Assembly (NCBI RefSeq): GCF_014138285.1
Contig: NZ_JACGXN010000003.1
Span: forward strand, 310,001 to 374,000
Direction: 5' to 3'
Source of the DNA: Phyllobacterium myrsinacearum
GTDB lineage: Bacteria; Pseudomonadota; Alphaproteobacteria; Rhizobiales; Rhizobiaceae
DNA length: 64,000 nucleotides
In this document: positions 16,890-26,464 of the stretch, piece after piece
Layout: every line of letters starts with the position of its first letter
Position numbering within the stretch: the first letter of the stretch is position 1
The notes under the pieces: generated by a model
Databases searched by the model: none
What the model saw: the letters and a program-made list of their open reading frames with translations, nothing else
Told to the model about the DNA's origin: nothing
Position numbers and translations under genes: made by a program

Positions 16890-18743
16890 GTGTCGATTTC
16901 AGATGTAATCTACCGTCCGTTCGAAAGGCTGATCCGGCCGCTCGACATTCCTTACCAGCCGCTGCCTACCAAGGGACCGGTGGCGGTTCTCATTCACTTC
17001 ATCTCGATGTTCCGCGGTGTTTTGATCGCCTTGGCGCTTTGCTCCATGGCGGTCGAGGCTATTAATCTGGCGATTGTCTGGGGGCTTTCGATCATCGTCG
17101 ATGGTGTGACAGAAATGGGCGCCCCCGCGTTCCTGCATAGCGAATGGCCACTGCTTGCTTTCCTCGGCCTCCTGATCTTTCCGGCGATGCCGGTTGCCTC
17201 GTTCCTTACGAACACTCTCACCTCGCATACGCTCGGCGTCGGCATGCCCGCCGCCATCCAGTGGCAGGGGCACAAGGCGGTGGAGCGGCAGGATCTCGCT
17301 TTTTTTCATGATCTTTTCGCCGGACAGGTAACCTCGCGGCTATCGCAGGTGGCGTCTGCCGTCCAACAGCAGATCATTGCCGCGTTTCAGTCCATCCCGC
17401 GCTTCCTGCTGCAGATGGCCGGCTCACTGGCACTGCTCAGCGCGTTGTCCTGGCAGCTTGCTTTACCGGTCCTCGTCTGGATCGCGCTCAACATTGCGCT
17501 CGCCGTCAGGCTGGCGCCGACCTTTGCCGAACGGTCACGTCGCACCGCCAAGCAGCGCAGTCTCGTCGCCGGTACCATCACTGATCTTTACAGCAATATC
17601 CAGACGATCAAACAGTTTGCGGCCGAGGATAGCGAGGCGGGCGCAATCCGCCGCATTCTTCAGAAGGCTGTTCGGACACAGCACGAGGAACAACGCATCT
17701 ACCGGACATCCGAACTGATCGTTGTGGCGCTCAACATGGCGCTCTGGCTGGCGATGATTTCGATCGGTTTCTCGGGGCTCGTCAACGGCTTTCTCACGGT
17801 CGGAGAGTTCGTGGCAGCGGTCTACATTCTCCACCGGCTGTCAGGGCACACGTTCACCTTCCTGCAGATGGGCCAGCAGATCTTCCAGGCAATAGGCACC
17901 ATCAAGGATGCTATGCCGGTGATGACGACGCCGCCTACCATCACCGACATACCGGACGCAGCTGAACTGACGGTTAATGATGGGGAGATCCGTTTCGAAA
18001 ACGTCCGCTTCGCTTACAAGTTCGGCAAGTCTGTTATCAATGATCTGTCCCTGACAGTCCGGCCCGGCGAAAAGGTAGGTTTGGTTGGCCTCTCCGGCGC
18101 CGGCAAGACCACCTTGGTCAACCTGCTGCTGCGCTTCTACGACATACGAGACGGCACGGTCTTGATCGACGGGCAAGACATCCGCACGGTCACGCAGGCA
18201 AGCCTTCGCCGAAACATCGGCGTCATCGCGCAGGACGTCGCGCTGCTGCATCGATCGGTCGGCGACAATATCCGTTACGGCCGGCCTGGGTCGACGCAGG
18301 ATGAGATCGAACAGGCGGCAAAGACGGCAAGGGCCGACGTGTTCATTGCCGATCTCGCGGACGTCGAAGGCCGCAAAGGCTATGAGGCTTTCGTCGGGGA
18401 TCGCGGCATCAAGCTCTCCGGCGGTCAGCGCCAGCGTATCGCCATCGCGCGCGTGCTGCTGAAGGACGCGCCAATCCTGGTTCTGGACGAGGCAACCTCC
18501 GCCCTGGACAGTGAATCCGAGGCGGCCATTCAAGAAAAGCTCAATCTGGTGATGGACGGGAAGACGGTGATCGCCATCGCACATCGCCTTTCAACCATTG
18601 CCAGGATGGACCGGATCGTCGTGCTCGATCAGGGGCGCATCGTGGAAGAAGGCAGGCCTGACGAACTGGTCGAACAGGATGGCCTGTTTGCCCGTTTGTG
18701 GAAACACCAGACCGGCGGCTTTATTCCGGAGGAAATCAGTTAA
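16890..18743 (+). CDS. ABC exporter, fused membrane and ATPase domains
   Basis: A 617-residue half-transporter. The N-terminal membrane domain (about 1-340) has six predicted helices. The ATPase domain (about 365-605) shows Walker A GLSGAGKTT, signature LSGGQRQR, Walker B ILVLDEATSALD and H-loop AHRLS. Two copies should form a dimeric exporter, as in the MsbA/multidrug group; the substrate is unknown. The start is GTG at 16890, with GAGTGA upstream; I see no in-frame ATG at a sensible place. It stands alone, with a 940-bp non-coding region downstream. Confidence 0.9.
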   Translation: MSISDVIYRPFERLIRPLDIPYQPLPTKGPVAVLIHFISMFRGVLIALALCSMAVEAINLAIVWGLSIIVDGVTEMGAPAFLHSEWPLLAFLGLLIFPAMPVASFLTNTLTSHTLGVGMPAAIQWQGHKAVERQDLAFFHDLFAGQVTSRLSQVASAVQQQIIAAFQSIPRFLLQMAGSLALLSALSWQLALPVLVWIALNIALAVRLAPTFAERSRRTAKQRSLVAGTITDLYSNIQTIKQFAAEDSEAGAIRRILQKAVRTQHEEQRIYRTSELIVVALNMALWLAMISIGFSGLVNGFLTVGEFVAAVYILHRLSGHTFTFLQMGQQIFQAIGTIKDAMPVMTTPPTITDIPDAAELTVNDGEIRFENVRFAYKFGKSVINDLSLTVRPGEKVGLVGLSGAGKTTLVNLLLRFYDIRDGTVLIDGQDIRTVTQASLRRNIGVIAQDVALLHRSVGDNIRYGRPGSTQDEIEQAAKTARADVFIADLADVEGRKGYEAFVGDRGIKLSGGQRQRIAIARVLLKDAPILVLDEATSALDSESEAAIQEKLNLVMDGKTVIAIAHRLSTIARMDRIVVLDQGRIVEEGRPDELVEQDGLFARLWKHQTGGFIPEEIS

Positions 18744-19687
18744 CCTGAATCTCCGCATGGACGCCTCATCTGCAAAAGGAAGAAAGATACTTCGTGACAA
18801 TTCGTTCTGGGAATTGCCATTGTCACGAGTGTCGATTTATAGTTCAAACTAAGACTCACGCATTAAATGTTTTCAATAACTTACGTGAGACCGAAGTGCG
18901 CATCGTGTCACTTCATGTGAGACTGCAGAGGATATTTGTTACACTCAAAGTGGGATGGATGGTCCGGTCGATCGTCCTTCCAGCGATGGTACACGAGCAT
19001 GATAAACAACAATCAAAAATACGAAGAAGCAGCACTTGCCGCCTGACCGCCCCACAAATGCTTATGCTTGTCTTATGATTTCCCTGTCTCATTTGGTAAG
19101 GTGAGACCGCGGCCGCGGTGCTTACGACACAAGCGGCGGCGGGCGGAGCCGGATCGTCCTTATGGTGGCCTTAAGGGCCGTTGCGATGTGGTATTTCATG
19201 GAGATCCCCAATTATGATGGTCGGTCTGGATGCGTGTGTTCAATCATTGACCGTGCCAGACTTGCATGGCTCCAGCAAGCGATGCATCCCCTGTCAATCG
19301 GGTTTGTCTGTTAAGACGATTCTGCAGAGATGAATGACATTACCGCTAGACATGAAGCCTCGGGTGTCGGTTGATATACCGTGAACCTGAGAAACAGATT
19401 TGGCATTCTCAACTGGATTTGCCTCGTCGCTTACTTGGCTATGCCGGGGCTTCTTCACTACCTGCGGCTTTTGCAGGTCAGAAGAAAGCCACCAGTAAAA
19501 ACCCGTAAGTCGTGATAAAGTGATGGATTAAGCCATGAGGCTCGCAGTTTGCCGGCGTGAGAGATCGAGCAAGAGAAGATAATGATCATTAGATCAGAAG
19601 TAGAAGGGATAACCCTCACCACAAGAATATTGACTCGCTCTGGCGCTGGGCTACAAAATCATTCAGGTTAAAGTGGGAGAATGACTG
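18744..19687. other. Long intergenic region
   Basis: About 940 bp with no convincing gene. It contains a GC-rich palindrome (19096-19125). A 44-codon GTG frame at 19381-19515 encodes one hydrophobic segment with a basic tail, but lacks a good ribosome binding site. Near 19140-19180 the sequence is short-repeat-like and GC-rich (GGCGGCGGGCGG, GGCCTTAAGGGCC). I see no tRNA. Confidence 0.5.
19096..19125. repeat. GC-rich palindrome
   Basis: ACCGCGGCCGCGGT (19106-19119) is a perfect 14-bp palindrome. It is flanked by GTAAG (19096-19100) and CTTAC (19121-19125), which extend the symmetry with a small asymmetric gap. Confidence 0.6.
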
Positions 19688-20017
19688 ATGGCTGACGAAA
19701 ATGTACCAACGGCAAACGTAACGGCATCTACAGACCGTGGCGTTGCGGCGTCCAAGAAACAACGTGCACCAAGGCGTACAAAAGCTGCCATCGCAGCAGC
19801 CGCAGAAGCAGCATCTCCTGTAGTTAAGCGACGCAAGCCGCGAAGCAAGAATGTGGGGCAAACGGCAAGGAGGATCACAGCTAAGCCTGTTTCGGCGACA
19901 GATGAGTTGGCTGAGCTTCTTCAGCTGGAGGAAGACAACAAACGCCTTCGTAAGGAATTGGCTGCCAAACTCCGTGCAGAAAACGCTGACCTTCGTAAAC
20001 GGCTCGGTATCACCTAA
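19688..20017 (+). CDS. SyrB-like regulatory protein
   Basis: A 109-residue, very basic and Ala-rich protein. It begins MADENVPTANVTASTD, then SKKQRAPRRTKAAIAAAA, and ends with the helix ELLQLEEDNKRLRKELAAK and LRAENADLRKRLGIT. These elements match the SyrB family of rhizobia, in which SyrB represses the symbiosis regulator syrM. A GGGAG site precedes the ATG. The middle of the protein is low in complexity, so function is inferred only from the family; non-symbiotic relatives have unknown targets. Confidence 0.78.
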   Translation: MADENVPTANVTASTDRGVAASKKQRAPRRTKAAIAAAAEAASPVVKRRKPRSKNVGQTARRITAKPVSATDELAELLQLEEDNKRLRKELAAKLRAENADLRKRLGIT

Positions 20018-20141
20018 GCGAAGCTGGCATACCTAGTAACTGAACCCGCCATGCACAGCGATGCGACTATCTTGTCCGTCGTTGTCATCGCAATCTGAGT
20101 TGCCTCTAGCAACTTGTTCCGTAGCAATCTCGTCACCGCCC

Positions 20142-20874
20142 CTATTTAGAGCTGCGTTTGCTTCGTTCAGACAGAAGGTCCAACAGGGCTGGATTGATGT
20201 ACAGGTTTTCGCGCCCGGAGCGGACTTCCTGGAGCAAACCAACACCAACCAGCATTTTAGGTAGGTGGAAGCAGCTTGTCTTTTTGCAATACCCGCAGCG
20301 ACAAGATCGCCAATACGACAATAGGGGTTGACGAATATGACTTCAGCAAGTTCGCGGGAATAGATCTTTGGCAGTTCCTCGCGCAACTGGGTGGCAGTCG
20401 CGTCAAGAAGATCGCGAATGGTTCGTATCTTTGCTGTGGACCAAAATGCTGTTTCCTTTATCGCGTCGAGGATAAAGAGGATCCACTGTTCCCAGTCGCC
20501 ATCGGTCGTTACCGACATAAGGCGCTGACAGTAGATTGCTTTATGCTGTATGATGTAACGGCTGAGATAGAGGATGGGAATCTCGAGCAGCCCCTTGTCA
20601 ACGAGGTAGAGCAGATTCAGAACGCGGCCCGTTCTGCCATTGCCATCGACACGTTTGGTGGATGGCAAATCACGCAACGGGATTTATGGAACTGGCTCGC
20701 CCTTGCCAACAAGAAATCCAACTGTTCGGCGCACTCGAACACACTAGTCAAAAGTGTAGCACTGCTCTCAAAGTCATCCGCAGCGAAGCGGTTGTCAGTA
20801 TCAATAATGGCGTTGATACACTGCTCGGGAATTACCCTATTGAACGATGCGCCATAAAGCTCGGCTTCTTCCAA
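20142..20874 (-). pseudogene. Decayed Fic-family gene
   Basis: Three frames are needed to read one Fic-like protein. The first (to about 20650) has LYGASFNRVIPEQCINAI. The second has DGNGRTGRVLNLLYLVDKGL and the helical IYSRELAEVIFVNPYCRIGD. The third, after a one-base shift near 20262, continues LVGVGLLQEVRSGRENLYIN and stops at 20142. The Fic motif HPFxDGNGR reads TKRVDGNGR, so the catalytic histidine is lost as well. The central part of the usual protein is also missing. The gene therefore cannot make an active AMP-transferase. Confidence 0.82.
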
Positions 20875-20928
20875 AACGGGAAAGTGCAGAGGCTTACCCG
20901 CGACATTACGGTTTCGATCAAACTATAA

Positions 20929-21060
20929 ATATACTTCAAAAATAATAGTATAATTTCTATAGTATATGATAATATTCTTTTGTATCCAGCTTTCTAAAGT
21001 AACTAACTTGTGATATATTTTTGGTATCAATATATAATATCACCCTGTTACTGCGTATCA
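20929..21060. other. AT-rich island upstream of carbonic anhydrase
   Basis: About 130 bp rich in A and T with repeated TATA, ATAAT and ATATATT-like words. It is the expected promoter region of the carbonic anhydrase gene and may also mark foreign DNA beside the broken fic gene. Confidence 0.5.
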
Positions 21061-21070
21061 TTCCTACCTA

Positions 21071-21088
21071 CCTTCGCATGTGCGAAGG
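21071..21088. promoter_or_regulatory. Hairpin in the carbonic anhydrase leader
   Basis: CCTTCGCA and TGCGAAGG are perfect 8-bp arms separated by TG. The repeat lies 81 bp upstream of the preferred start of the carbonic anhydrase gene. Confidence 0.5.
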
Positions 21089-21169
21089 AATCCTCCCTTC
21101 GCCGCAATGAATTCGTCAAATGATACATTTGATGTTCACGCAACGCTTGGCAACGAGAGAGTACTCACC

Positions 21170-21880
21170 ATGGGTAATCTACTAAAAGGCATCTCGACAT
21201 TCCACGGCGCAGTCTTTCCGAATGACTCCGCTCTCTATCAAAAACTTGCAAAAGAGGGACAACGGCCACAGGCTCTGATGATATCGTGCGCAGACAGTCG
21301 GGTAATGCCGGAAACCATTACCCAATCGGGCCCGGGGGAACTGTTTGTCTGTCGCAACGCGGGTAACATCGTCCCCCCGTTTTCAACAGCCAATGGCGGC
21401 GTATCGTCTGCGATCGAGTATGCAGTTGTTGCGCTCGGTGTCCGTGACATAATCGTCTGTGGGCACTCCGATTGTGGAGCCATGAAAGGTCTCTGCCACC
21501 CTGAAATTCTGACCCCTATGCCCAACGTGGCTGCATGGCTCAAACATAGTCATGCGGCCTATTCCATTGTTTGTGAGGCATATCCTGCCGACCTTTCCGG
21601 ACCTGATCGTGTTCGTGCTGTCGCAATGGAAAATATCATAGTGCAGCTTGACCACTTGCGTACACACCCTTCGGTTGCCGCCAAACTCGCCACCAATGAA
21701 ATAGTCCTGCATGGCTGGTTCTTCGACATCGAGACCGGCGAGGTTCAGGTCTACGATGGCGCAGTTTCGGCATTCATAAAAGTAAAGGAAGATCAACCGT
21801 TGCCGGCAGCCGTAACAGGGCGTGGCAGGCCTCGCATCACACACCAGACAGCAAATCGCGCTGGGGGAGTAATGAGCTGA
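21170..21880 (+). CDS. Beta-class carbonic anhydrase
   Basis: A 236-residue beta carbonic anhydrase. The zinc ligands are C40, H99 and C102, within SCADSRV and CGHSDCGAMKG. The catalytic D42/R44 pair is present. The enzyme interconverts CO2 and bicarbonate in the cytoplasm. The start at ATG 21170 gives the usual MGNLLKGISTFHGAVFP beginning and has GAGAG upstream; the frame is open to 21080. The stop overlaps the SulP start by one base (TGATG), so the two proteins are made together, which fits bicarbonate supply. Confidence 0.93.
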   Translation: MGNLLKGISTFHGAVFPNDSALYQKLAKEGQRPQALMISCADSRVMPETITQSGPGELFVCRNAGNIVPPFSTANGGVSSAIEYAVVALGVRDIIVCGHSDCGAMKGLCHPEILTPMPNVAAWLKHSHAAYSIVCEAYPADLSGPDRVRAVAMENIIVQLDHLRTHPSVAAKLATNEIVLHGWFFDIETGEVQVYDGAVSAFIKVKEDQPLPAAVTGRGRPRITHQTANRAGGVMS

Positions 21881-23400
21881 TGACCAACACTTCACTATCC
21901 CGCGATCTGGCATCCTCGTTGGTTGTTTTTCTCGTGGCTATGCCTCTGTGTCTTGGCATAGCGGTCGCGTCAGGCGTCCCCGTTGCCATGGGAATCGTTT
22001 CCGGCATCGTCGGAGGTATCATTGTCGGATTGTTGGCAGGCTCGCCACTTCAGGTGTCTGGTCCGGCCGCCGGACTTGCAGTCATCGTTTTCAGTTTTGT
22101 GCAGCAGTATGGCGTGGCAATGCTTGGGCCAGTTTTGATTGCCGCCGGGCTTCTGCAGATATTGGCCGGGTTTTTGAAAATAGGCTCCTGGTTTCGTGCC
22201 ATCTCTCCGGCTGTCGTTCATGGTATGCTTGCGGGTATCGGAATACTGATCATTCTGGGACAGATTCACGTGGTGATGGGTGCAGAACCATCTGCCGGCG
22301 GCCTGGAGAATGTAGCCGCACTTGATAACAGCGTCGGCAATCTATGGCGTGGAGACGCCAACGCGCTGATAGCGCTTGGTATCGGCGTTGTCTCGCTCGC
22401 GGCCATGGTCGCTTGGGAAAAATTTCGCCCAAAGGCACTGTCACTCGTGCCAGGGGCACTGGTTGGTGTTGGCCTTGGCACTGTGTTGGCCGTTGCTCTT
22501 CATTTGCCAATTGCAAGAGTTGAAGTGCCGGACACCCTGCTGCAAGGATTGTCATTTCCGAACATCTCAGATTTCCTGCTACTCGCCCAACCGGGGATCA
22601 TGATCACGGTATTGGTCATTGCCGTTATTGCAAGTGCCGAAACGCTCCTGTCCGCGGCGGCGGTCGACCGCATGCATGATGGCAAGCGCACGCATTTTAA
22701 TAAAGAGCTGTTTGCTCAAGGTGTAGGAAACAGCATATGTGGCATACTGGGGGCCTTGCCCATTACCGGGGTTATCGTTCGATCGTCTGCCAACATTCAA
22801 GCGGGAGCCAGAACTCGTCTTTCAACGATTTTGCACGGTGTATGGATTCTTGCGCTCGTGGCGATGTTTCCGCAGTTGCTCGGCATGGTGCCTTTAACAG
22901 CTCTCGCTGCGGTTCTTCTCGTTACAGGCTGGCGACTTATTAGTCTTCATCATGTCCGCCACCTCTTTGATCATCACGGGTGGATACCGGTTGGTATATG
23001 GGTAGCAACCGTTGCTCTGGTGGTTATTCAGGACCTACTGATCGGCGTTGCAACAGGTTTGGCATTGTCAGTTATGGAAATCCTGCCATATCTGCGTCAA
23101 CGGCTGCATATCGGCGAGGACGATAAGGACAACGTGATCAGTGTCAGGTTGAAGGGGGCAGGAACGTACAAGGACGTGCCGAGACTACTCACCACATTGG
23201 AAGCCTTGCCGAAGGACAAAATGGTTGAAATCGTTTGTGTTGATCTTCAGTTTTTGGATCACACATGCACCGAAACAATCAGTGAATGGCTCCGTCGCGA
23301 AAGACGATCCGGCAGGCAGCTTGCAGTAACAAACACTCCTGATAGCCACCATCCGCGTCTAATCGCGCACTTCAAACGTTTTTCGGCCGAGGTAGCATGA
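21880..23400 (+). CDS. SulP-family anion (probably bicarbonate) transporter
   Basis: A 506-residue SulP protein with ten or more membrane helices. The first conserved block reads VAMPLCLGIAVASGVP, then SGPAAGLAVIVFSFV. A short C-terminal STAS-like domain starts near residue 415 (VISVRLKGAGTYKDV). Coupling to a carbonic anhydrase gene points to bicarbonate transport, as for BicA-like proteins; sulfate is the alternative. It overlaps the upstream gene by one base. The next gene is convergent, nearly 300 bp away. Confidence 0.9.
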   Translation: MTNTSLSRDLASSLVVFLVAMPLCLGIAVASGVPVAMGIVSGIVGGIIVGLLAGSPLQVSGPAAGLAVIVFSFVQQYGVAMLGPVLIAAGLLQILAGFLKIGSWFRAISPAVVHGMLAGIGILIILGQIHVVMGAEPSAGGLENVAALDNSVGNLWRGDANALIALGIGVVSLAAMVAWEKFRPKALSLVPGALVGVGLGTVLAVALHLPIARVEVPDTLLQGLSFPNISDFLLLAQPGIMITVLVIAVIASAETLLSAAAVDRMHDGKRTHFNKELFAQGVGNSICGILGALPITGVIVRSSANIQAGARTRLSTILHGVWILALVAMFPQLLGMVPLTALAAVLLVTGWRLISLHHVRHLFDHHGWIPVGIWVATVALVVIQDLLIGVATGLALSVMEILPYLRQRLHIGEDDKDNVISVRLKGAGTYKDVPRLLTTLEALPKDKMVEIVCVDLQFLDHTCTETISEWLRRERRSGRQLAVTNTPDSHHPRLIAHFKRFSAEVA

Positions 23401-23693
23401 CACGGCCACTATAAAACCCGCATAGTTATATTCCAGTGCGACCATATTCGGGCCTTTTGGTCGACCACTTAAAACATTGAGACCGGGAGCGACGACTTCC
23501 GGTTCAAACCAGTACCACCAAAGTAAGGAATGATGCGATAAGCGGCTGATCAGGATCAAATCTATACTCGGCTGTTCCAGATCGCTGTGTATCTGCCGAC
23601 AATCATCAGTTTTAGATAGTTTCAGTTGGAGCCATAAATTCCCTAATCCCCCATTTAGCCCTTCGAAGTACACGTAAGAGCTGGAAATGCAGC
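23401..23693. other. Intergenic region between converging genes
   Basis: About 290 bp between sulP and exoD ends. I see no gene and no strong terminator. Confidence 0.4.
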
Positions 23694-24334
23694 TCAGCTA
23701 AAGATCGATGCCCGTATTCCCGCGAGTAGTGAAGAGCCAGCATAAATCAATCCGAAAGTTGCGACGATGGCGAGGAAGGATAGCCCGAGCCCGATCAATG
23801 TAATCAAACCATCGCGCTCCATCAGGGCAACAGCTATAACGATTAAGGCTAGCACCGGGATAAGATTTCCGAAGGGGATCGGCAAAGCAATAATAACAGC
23901 AAGCAAGAAAATCGGTATGCCCAGTAGCATTTGCACTGAATGGCCGGTGAAAGCTGCAAGCCGATCGCGACGCATAAAACTTTCTGCTCGTTTGATGATG
24001 GGTGCTGCATAGCGAACGATATTGCTGATGATCGAGTGGGAGAGCCGTCTTCGACTTAATATTCCCGGCAGCCAAATGGTCTGGCGACCAGCCATGATTT
24101 GCAGCGAGATCAGCGCCAATACAGTGCCGAACACCATACCGAACGGGCCAGGGATAGGGGTAATGGCTGGCAACGCCAGAAATAGGATCAAAAAGGAAGT
24201 GCCTGTCTGTCCCATGGACGATAGCACTTCTCCAATTTCAAGACCGTCCCGCAATTGACTGAGCTTGCCAGTTCATGCAGTCGTGTTGAAGCTATTCCCT
24301 CGCTTTGGGATAAATGATCAGCCTGAATGTTCAT
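23694..24334 (-). pseudogene. exoD: exoD-like gene with a 5' frameshift
   Basis: The main frame (24254-23694, 186 residues) is ExoD-like: LRDGLEIGEVLSSMGQTG, then LPAITPIPGPFGMVFG and several membrane segments. It lacks the first 25-30 residues. These lie in a neighbouring frame that starts at ATG 24334 (MNIQADHLSQSEG, STRLHELASSVN) and runs into the main frame if one base is added near 24255. The main frame has only a weak TTG start after an upstream stop. ExoD affects exopolysaccharide production in rhizobia. This copy is either broken or carries a one-base sequencing error. Confidence 0.75.
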
Positions 24335-24427
24335 TTTCTTAACAGCGTCACAGCAAACACAGATGTAATTTCCCTGAGCGGTCGCTTTGCAAGCGCGAGA
24401 TAGAAACGCGCTCTTTTGGCGAGTTAC

Positions 24428-24757
24428 TCATTTTGATCGTTGCGCATTAAAGAATCCGGCAAAGCGTGAAACAAGCCATGGAATACTTACGAGGAGTGCA
24501 GCACCGATCATCCATACGATCGCAAACAATGGGCCTATAATACCCTGCAGGAGCGAAAGGCCCTTCTGAGTGAACTCATCGACATTCATATTCTCGAGAT
24601 ATCGACCAGCTTCATTGCCTGCGACCTGTCTACCGGTTTCTACGATTGAACCGGTATTGGCCACTCCCAAGCCAATAGCTCCGTCAGACACCCAATAAAT
24701 TGCGTAAACCAGCAAAGTCCAGACGCCAAGACCACCGGCCGTGAAAAAAAGTCTCAT
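24428..24757 (-). CDS. Small membrane protein of unknown function
   Basis: A 109-residue protein with two membrane segments, residues about 3-25 and 68-95 (GIIGPLFAIVWMIGAALLVS), and a short polar middle part. GAGGA precedes the ATG at 24757. I do not recognise a family; similar two-helix proteins are common in rhizobia. It is upstream of the exoD-like gene on the same strand with 93 bp between them, so it could share its envelope context. Confidence 0.6.
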   Translation of the reverse strand: MRLFFTAGGLGVWTLLVYAIYWVSDGAIGLGVANTGSIVETGRQVAGNEAGRYLENMNVDEFTQKGLSLLQGIIGPLFAIVWMIGAALLVSIPWLVSRFAGFFNAQRSK

Positions 24758-25142
24758 TAAGTCCTCGTTTCATCCTGGACGTAATCTAGGCTCAGCGCCC
24801 CGTACCGGAGTTTTAGGTAGGAACCGAGGCTACACTTTACAATCGATAATCCTGGCAAGCCGAACAATGAGCACCTGGAACCATTAAACCGTAAGCCTCG
24901 ATATGTTCTTGTCATGGCCCCATTATGCGCGTTCCCGACGAAGGTTTACGGTCCGTTCAACCTTAGCGTGTCTGGGAAGAACAGTTCTGGCTCTCCACCC
25001 CTAATAGCGATTGCCCTCTTCAAATGGAGCCCGAAGAGATACTCGTGCTATCGTCGGCAACATTCTATACCCCCTTATCTGCACCGCGATATCATCAGAT
25101 ATTTTGCACCTTATTCGTCCAATGGGTATTTCAGCCCTTGAT

Positions 25143-25159
25143 CCTCTAGTGACTAGAGG
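25143..25159. promoter_or_regulatory. Inverted repeat upstream of flavin monooxygenase gene
   Basis: CCTCTAG and CTAGAGG are perfect 7-bp arms around TGA. The repeat ends 40 bp before the preferred GTG start and could be an operator. Confidence 0.45.
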
Positions 25160-25199
25160 GTGTACGGCTTTGCCCAAATTGGTGAGGAGAACCGGCCAG

Positions 25200-26273
25200 G
25201 TGGCAGAAAAAGATAGAGAACTCGGTGATCTCGATGTGCTGGTGATCGGCGGAGGACAGGCTGGGCTCGCCGCAGGCTACCACCTCAAGAAGACCGGGGT
25301 TGATTTTCTGATCGTAGAAGGGGGCATGCAGTTGGGCGACAGTTGGCGCAACCGTTATGACGCACTGACCCTGTTCACGCCTCGCGCCTTCAGCCAGTTG
25401 CCAGGTCTCGAACTGAAAGGCGACCCGGATGGGTATGCCCACCGCGATGAATTTGCAGACTATCTGCAAAATTATGCTCGAAAGCTGGAACTGCCAATCA
25501 GGCTTGGGACACCTATCGTCCGGTTGGCGAAACTGGACAGGAGCGCTTTCGTTGCGCGGCTTGCAAATGGAAGCGCCATCACAGCCCGCAGGGTAATCAT
25601 TGCCGTGGGCGCCTTCCAGCGACCAAAGCTGCCTACCGAAGCTTACGGGTTTTCATCCCGAGTCACTCAACTTACCACATCCTCGTATCGCAATCCCATG
25701 CAGGTGACCGACGGACCAGTGCTCATCATAGGCGACGGCGCTAGCGGCCGCGATATTGCAGCCGATCTCGCGACGACCCACGAAGTCCTTCTTGCCACGG
25801 GTCGCCAGCGCCGACTGCTTCCAGAGACCATACTTGGCCGAAATATCTGGTGGTGGCTTGAAAAGTTTCGCTTCTTGCAAGCACGCCCGCATTCCGTCAT
25901 TGGACGATTCATGCGCAAGGCCGATCCATTCCCCGATCGTGAACGCAGCCTCGGTAATTTAACAAGGCTAGGGATCACCATCAAACCGCGCCTCTTCTCA
26001 GCAGCAGGCCAAACCGCCATATTCGCAGATGAGACCTCAACGGAAATTTCGTCTGTCATTTGGACGACTGGTTATGTGGACGAAAACAGCTGGATCGACA
26101 TTGCTGGAACGAAATCCGACGATGGCGCCGTCCTTCAATACGAAGGAGTATCGCCTTTGAAAGGCCTCTTCTATGTCGGGCGACCGTGGCAACGCAATCG
26201 CGCCTCCGCGCTTATCATGGGTGCGGGACCCGATGCTGAGTTCGTAGTTGCGCGAGCGTTGGTCCGCGACTAG
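25200..26273 (+). CDS. Flavin-containing monooxygenase-like FAD/NADP oxidoreductase
   Basis: A 357-residue flavoprotein with two Rossmann motifs: VLVIGGGQAGLAAGYHL for FAD near the N-terminus and VLIIGDGASGRDIAADL for NADPH in the middle. Late in the protein SVIWTTGYVDENSW matches the ATG-type motif of these enzymes. The GTG start at 25200 has GAGGAGA upstream; the open frame extends to 25011 without a better start. Relatives are CzcO-like or FMO-like; the substrate is unknown. It stands alone on its strand. Confidence 0.85.
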   Translation: MAEKDRELGDLDVLVIGGGQAGLAAGYHLKKTGVDFLIVEGGMQLGDSWRNRYDALTLFTPRAFSQLPGLELKGDPDGYAHRDEFADYLQNYARKLELPIRLGTPIVRLAKLDRSAFVARLANGSAITARRVIIAVGAFQRPKLPTEAYGFSSRVTQLTTSSYRNPMQVTDGPVLIIGDGASGRDIAADLATTHEVLLATGRQRRLLPETILGRNIWWWLEKFRFLQARPHSVIGRFMRKADPFPDRERSLGNLTRLGITIKPRLFSAAGQTAIFADETSTEISSVIWTTGYVDENSWIDIAGTKSDDGAVLQYEGVSPLKGLFYVGRPWQRNRASALIMGAGPDAEFVVARALVRD

Positions 26274-26464
26274 CCGGGCTCATCCGTTGAAAGAGCTTAT
26301 GACGCGGCAAAACACTATAATTTCGCGGAAATTGTTGTGATAGACGAGAATAATCGATGGGACAGAAGGGCTTTCGATCATGACGTCTAAGAAGCTAACG
26401 TGTGATCACAATCAGGCTGAAACGCCTCCTGCTGCGCAATTCAGGCATTACTACACTGTGTAGC

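Noticed and set aside
16672-16908. Plus-strand open frame upstream of the ABC exporter
   Set aside because: No recognised domain, weak start, and it overlaps the ABC gene start in another frame.
19381-19515. 44-codon GTG frame with one hydrophobic segment
   Set aside because: No convincing ribosome binding site and no known family; mentioned only within the intergenic entry.
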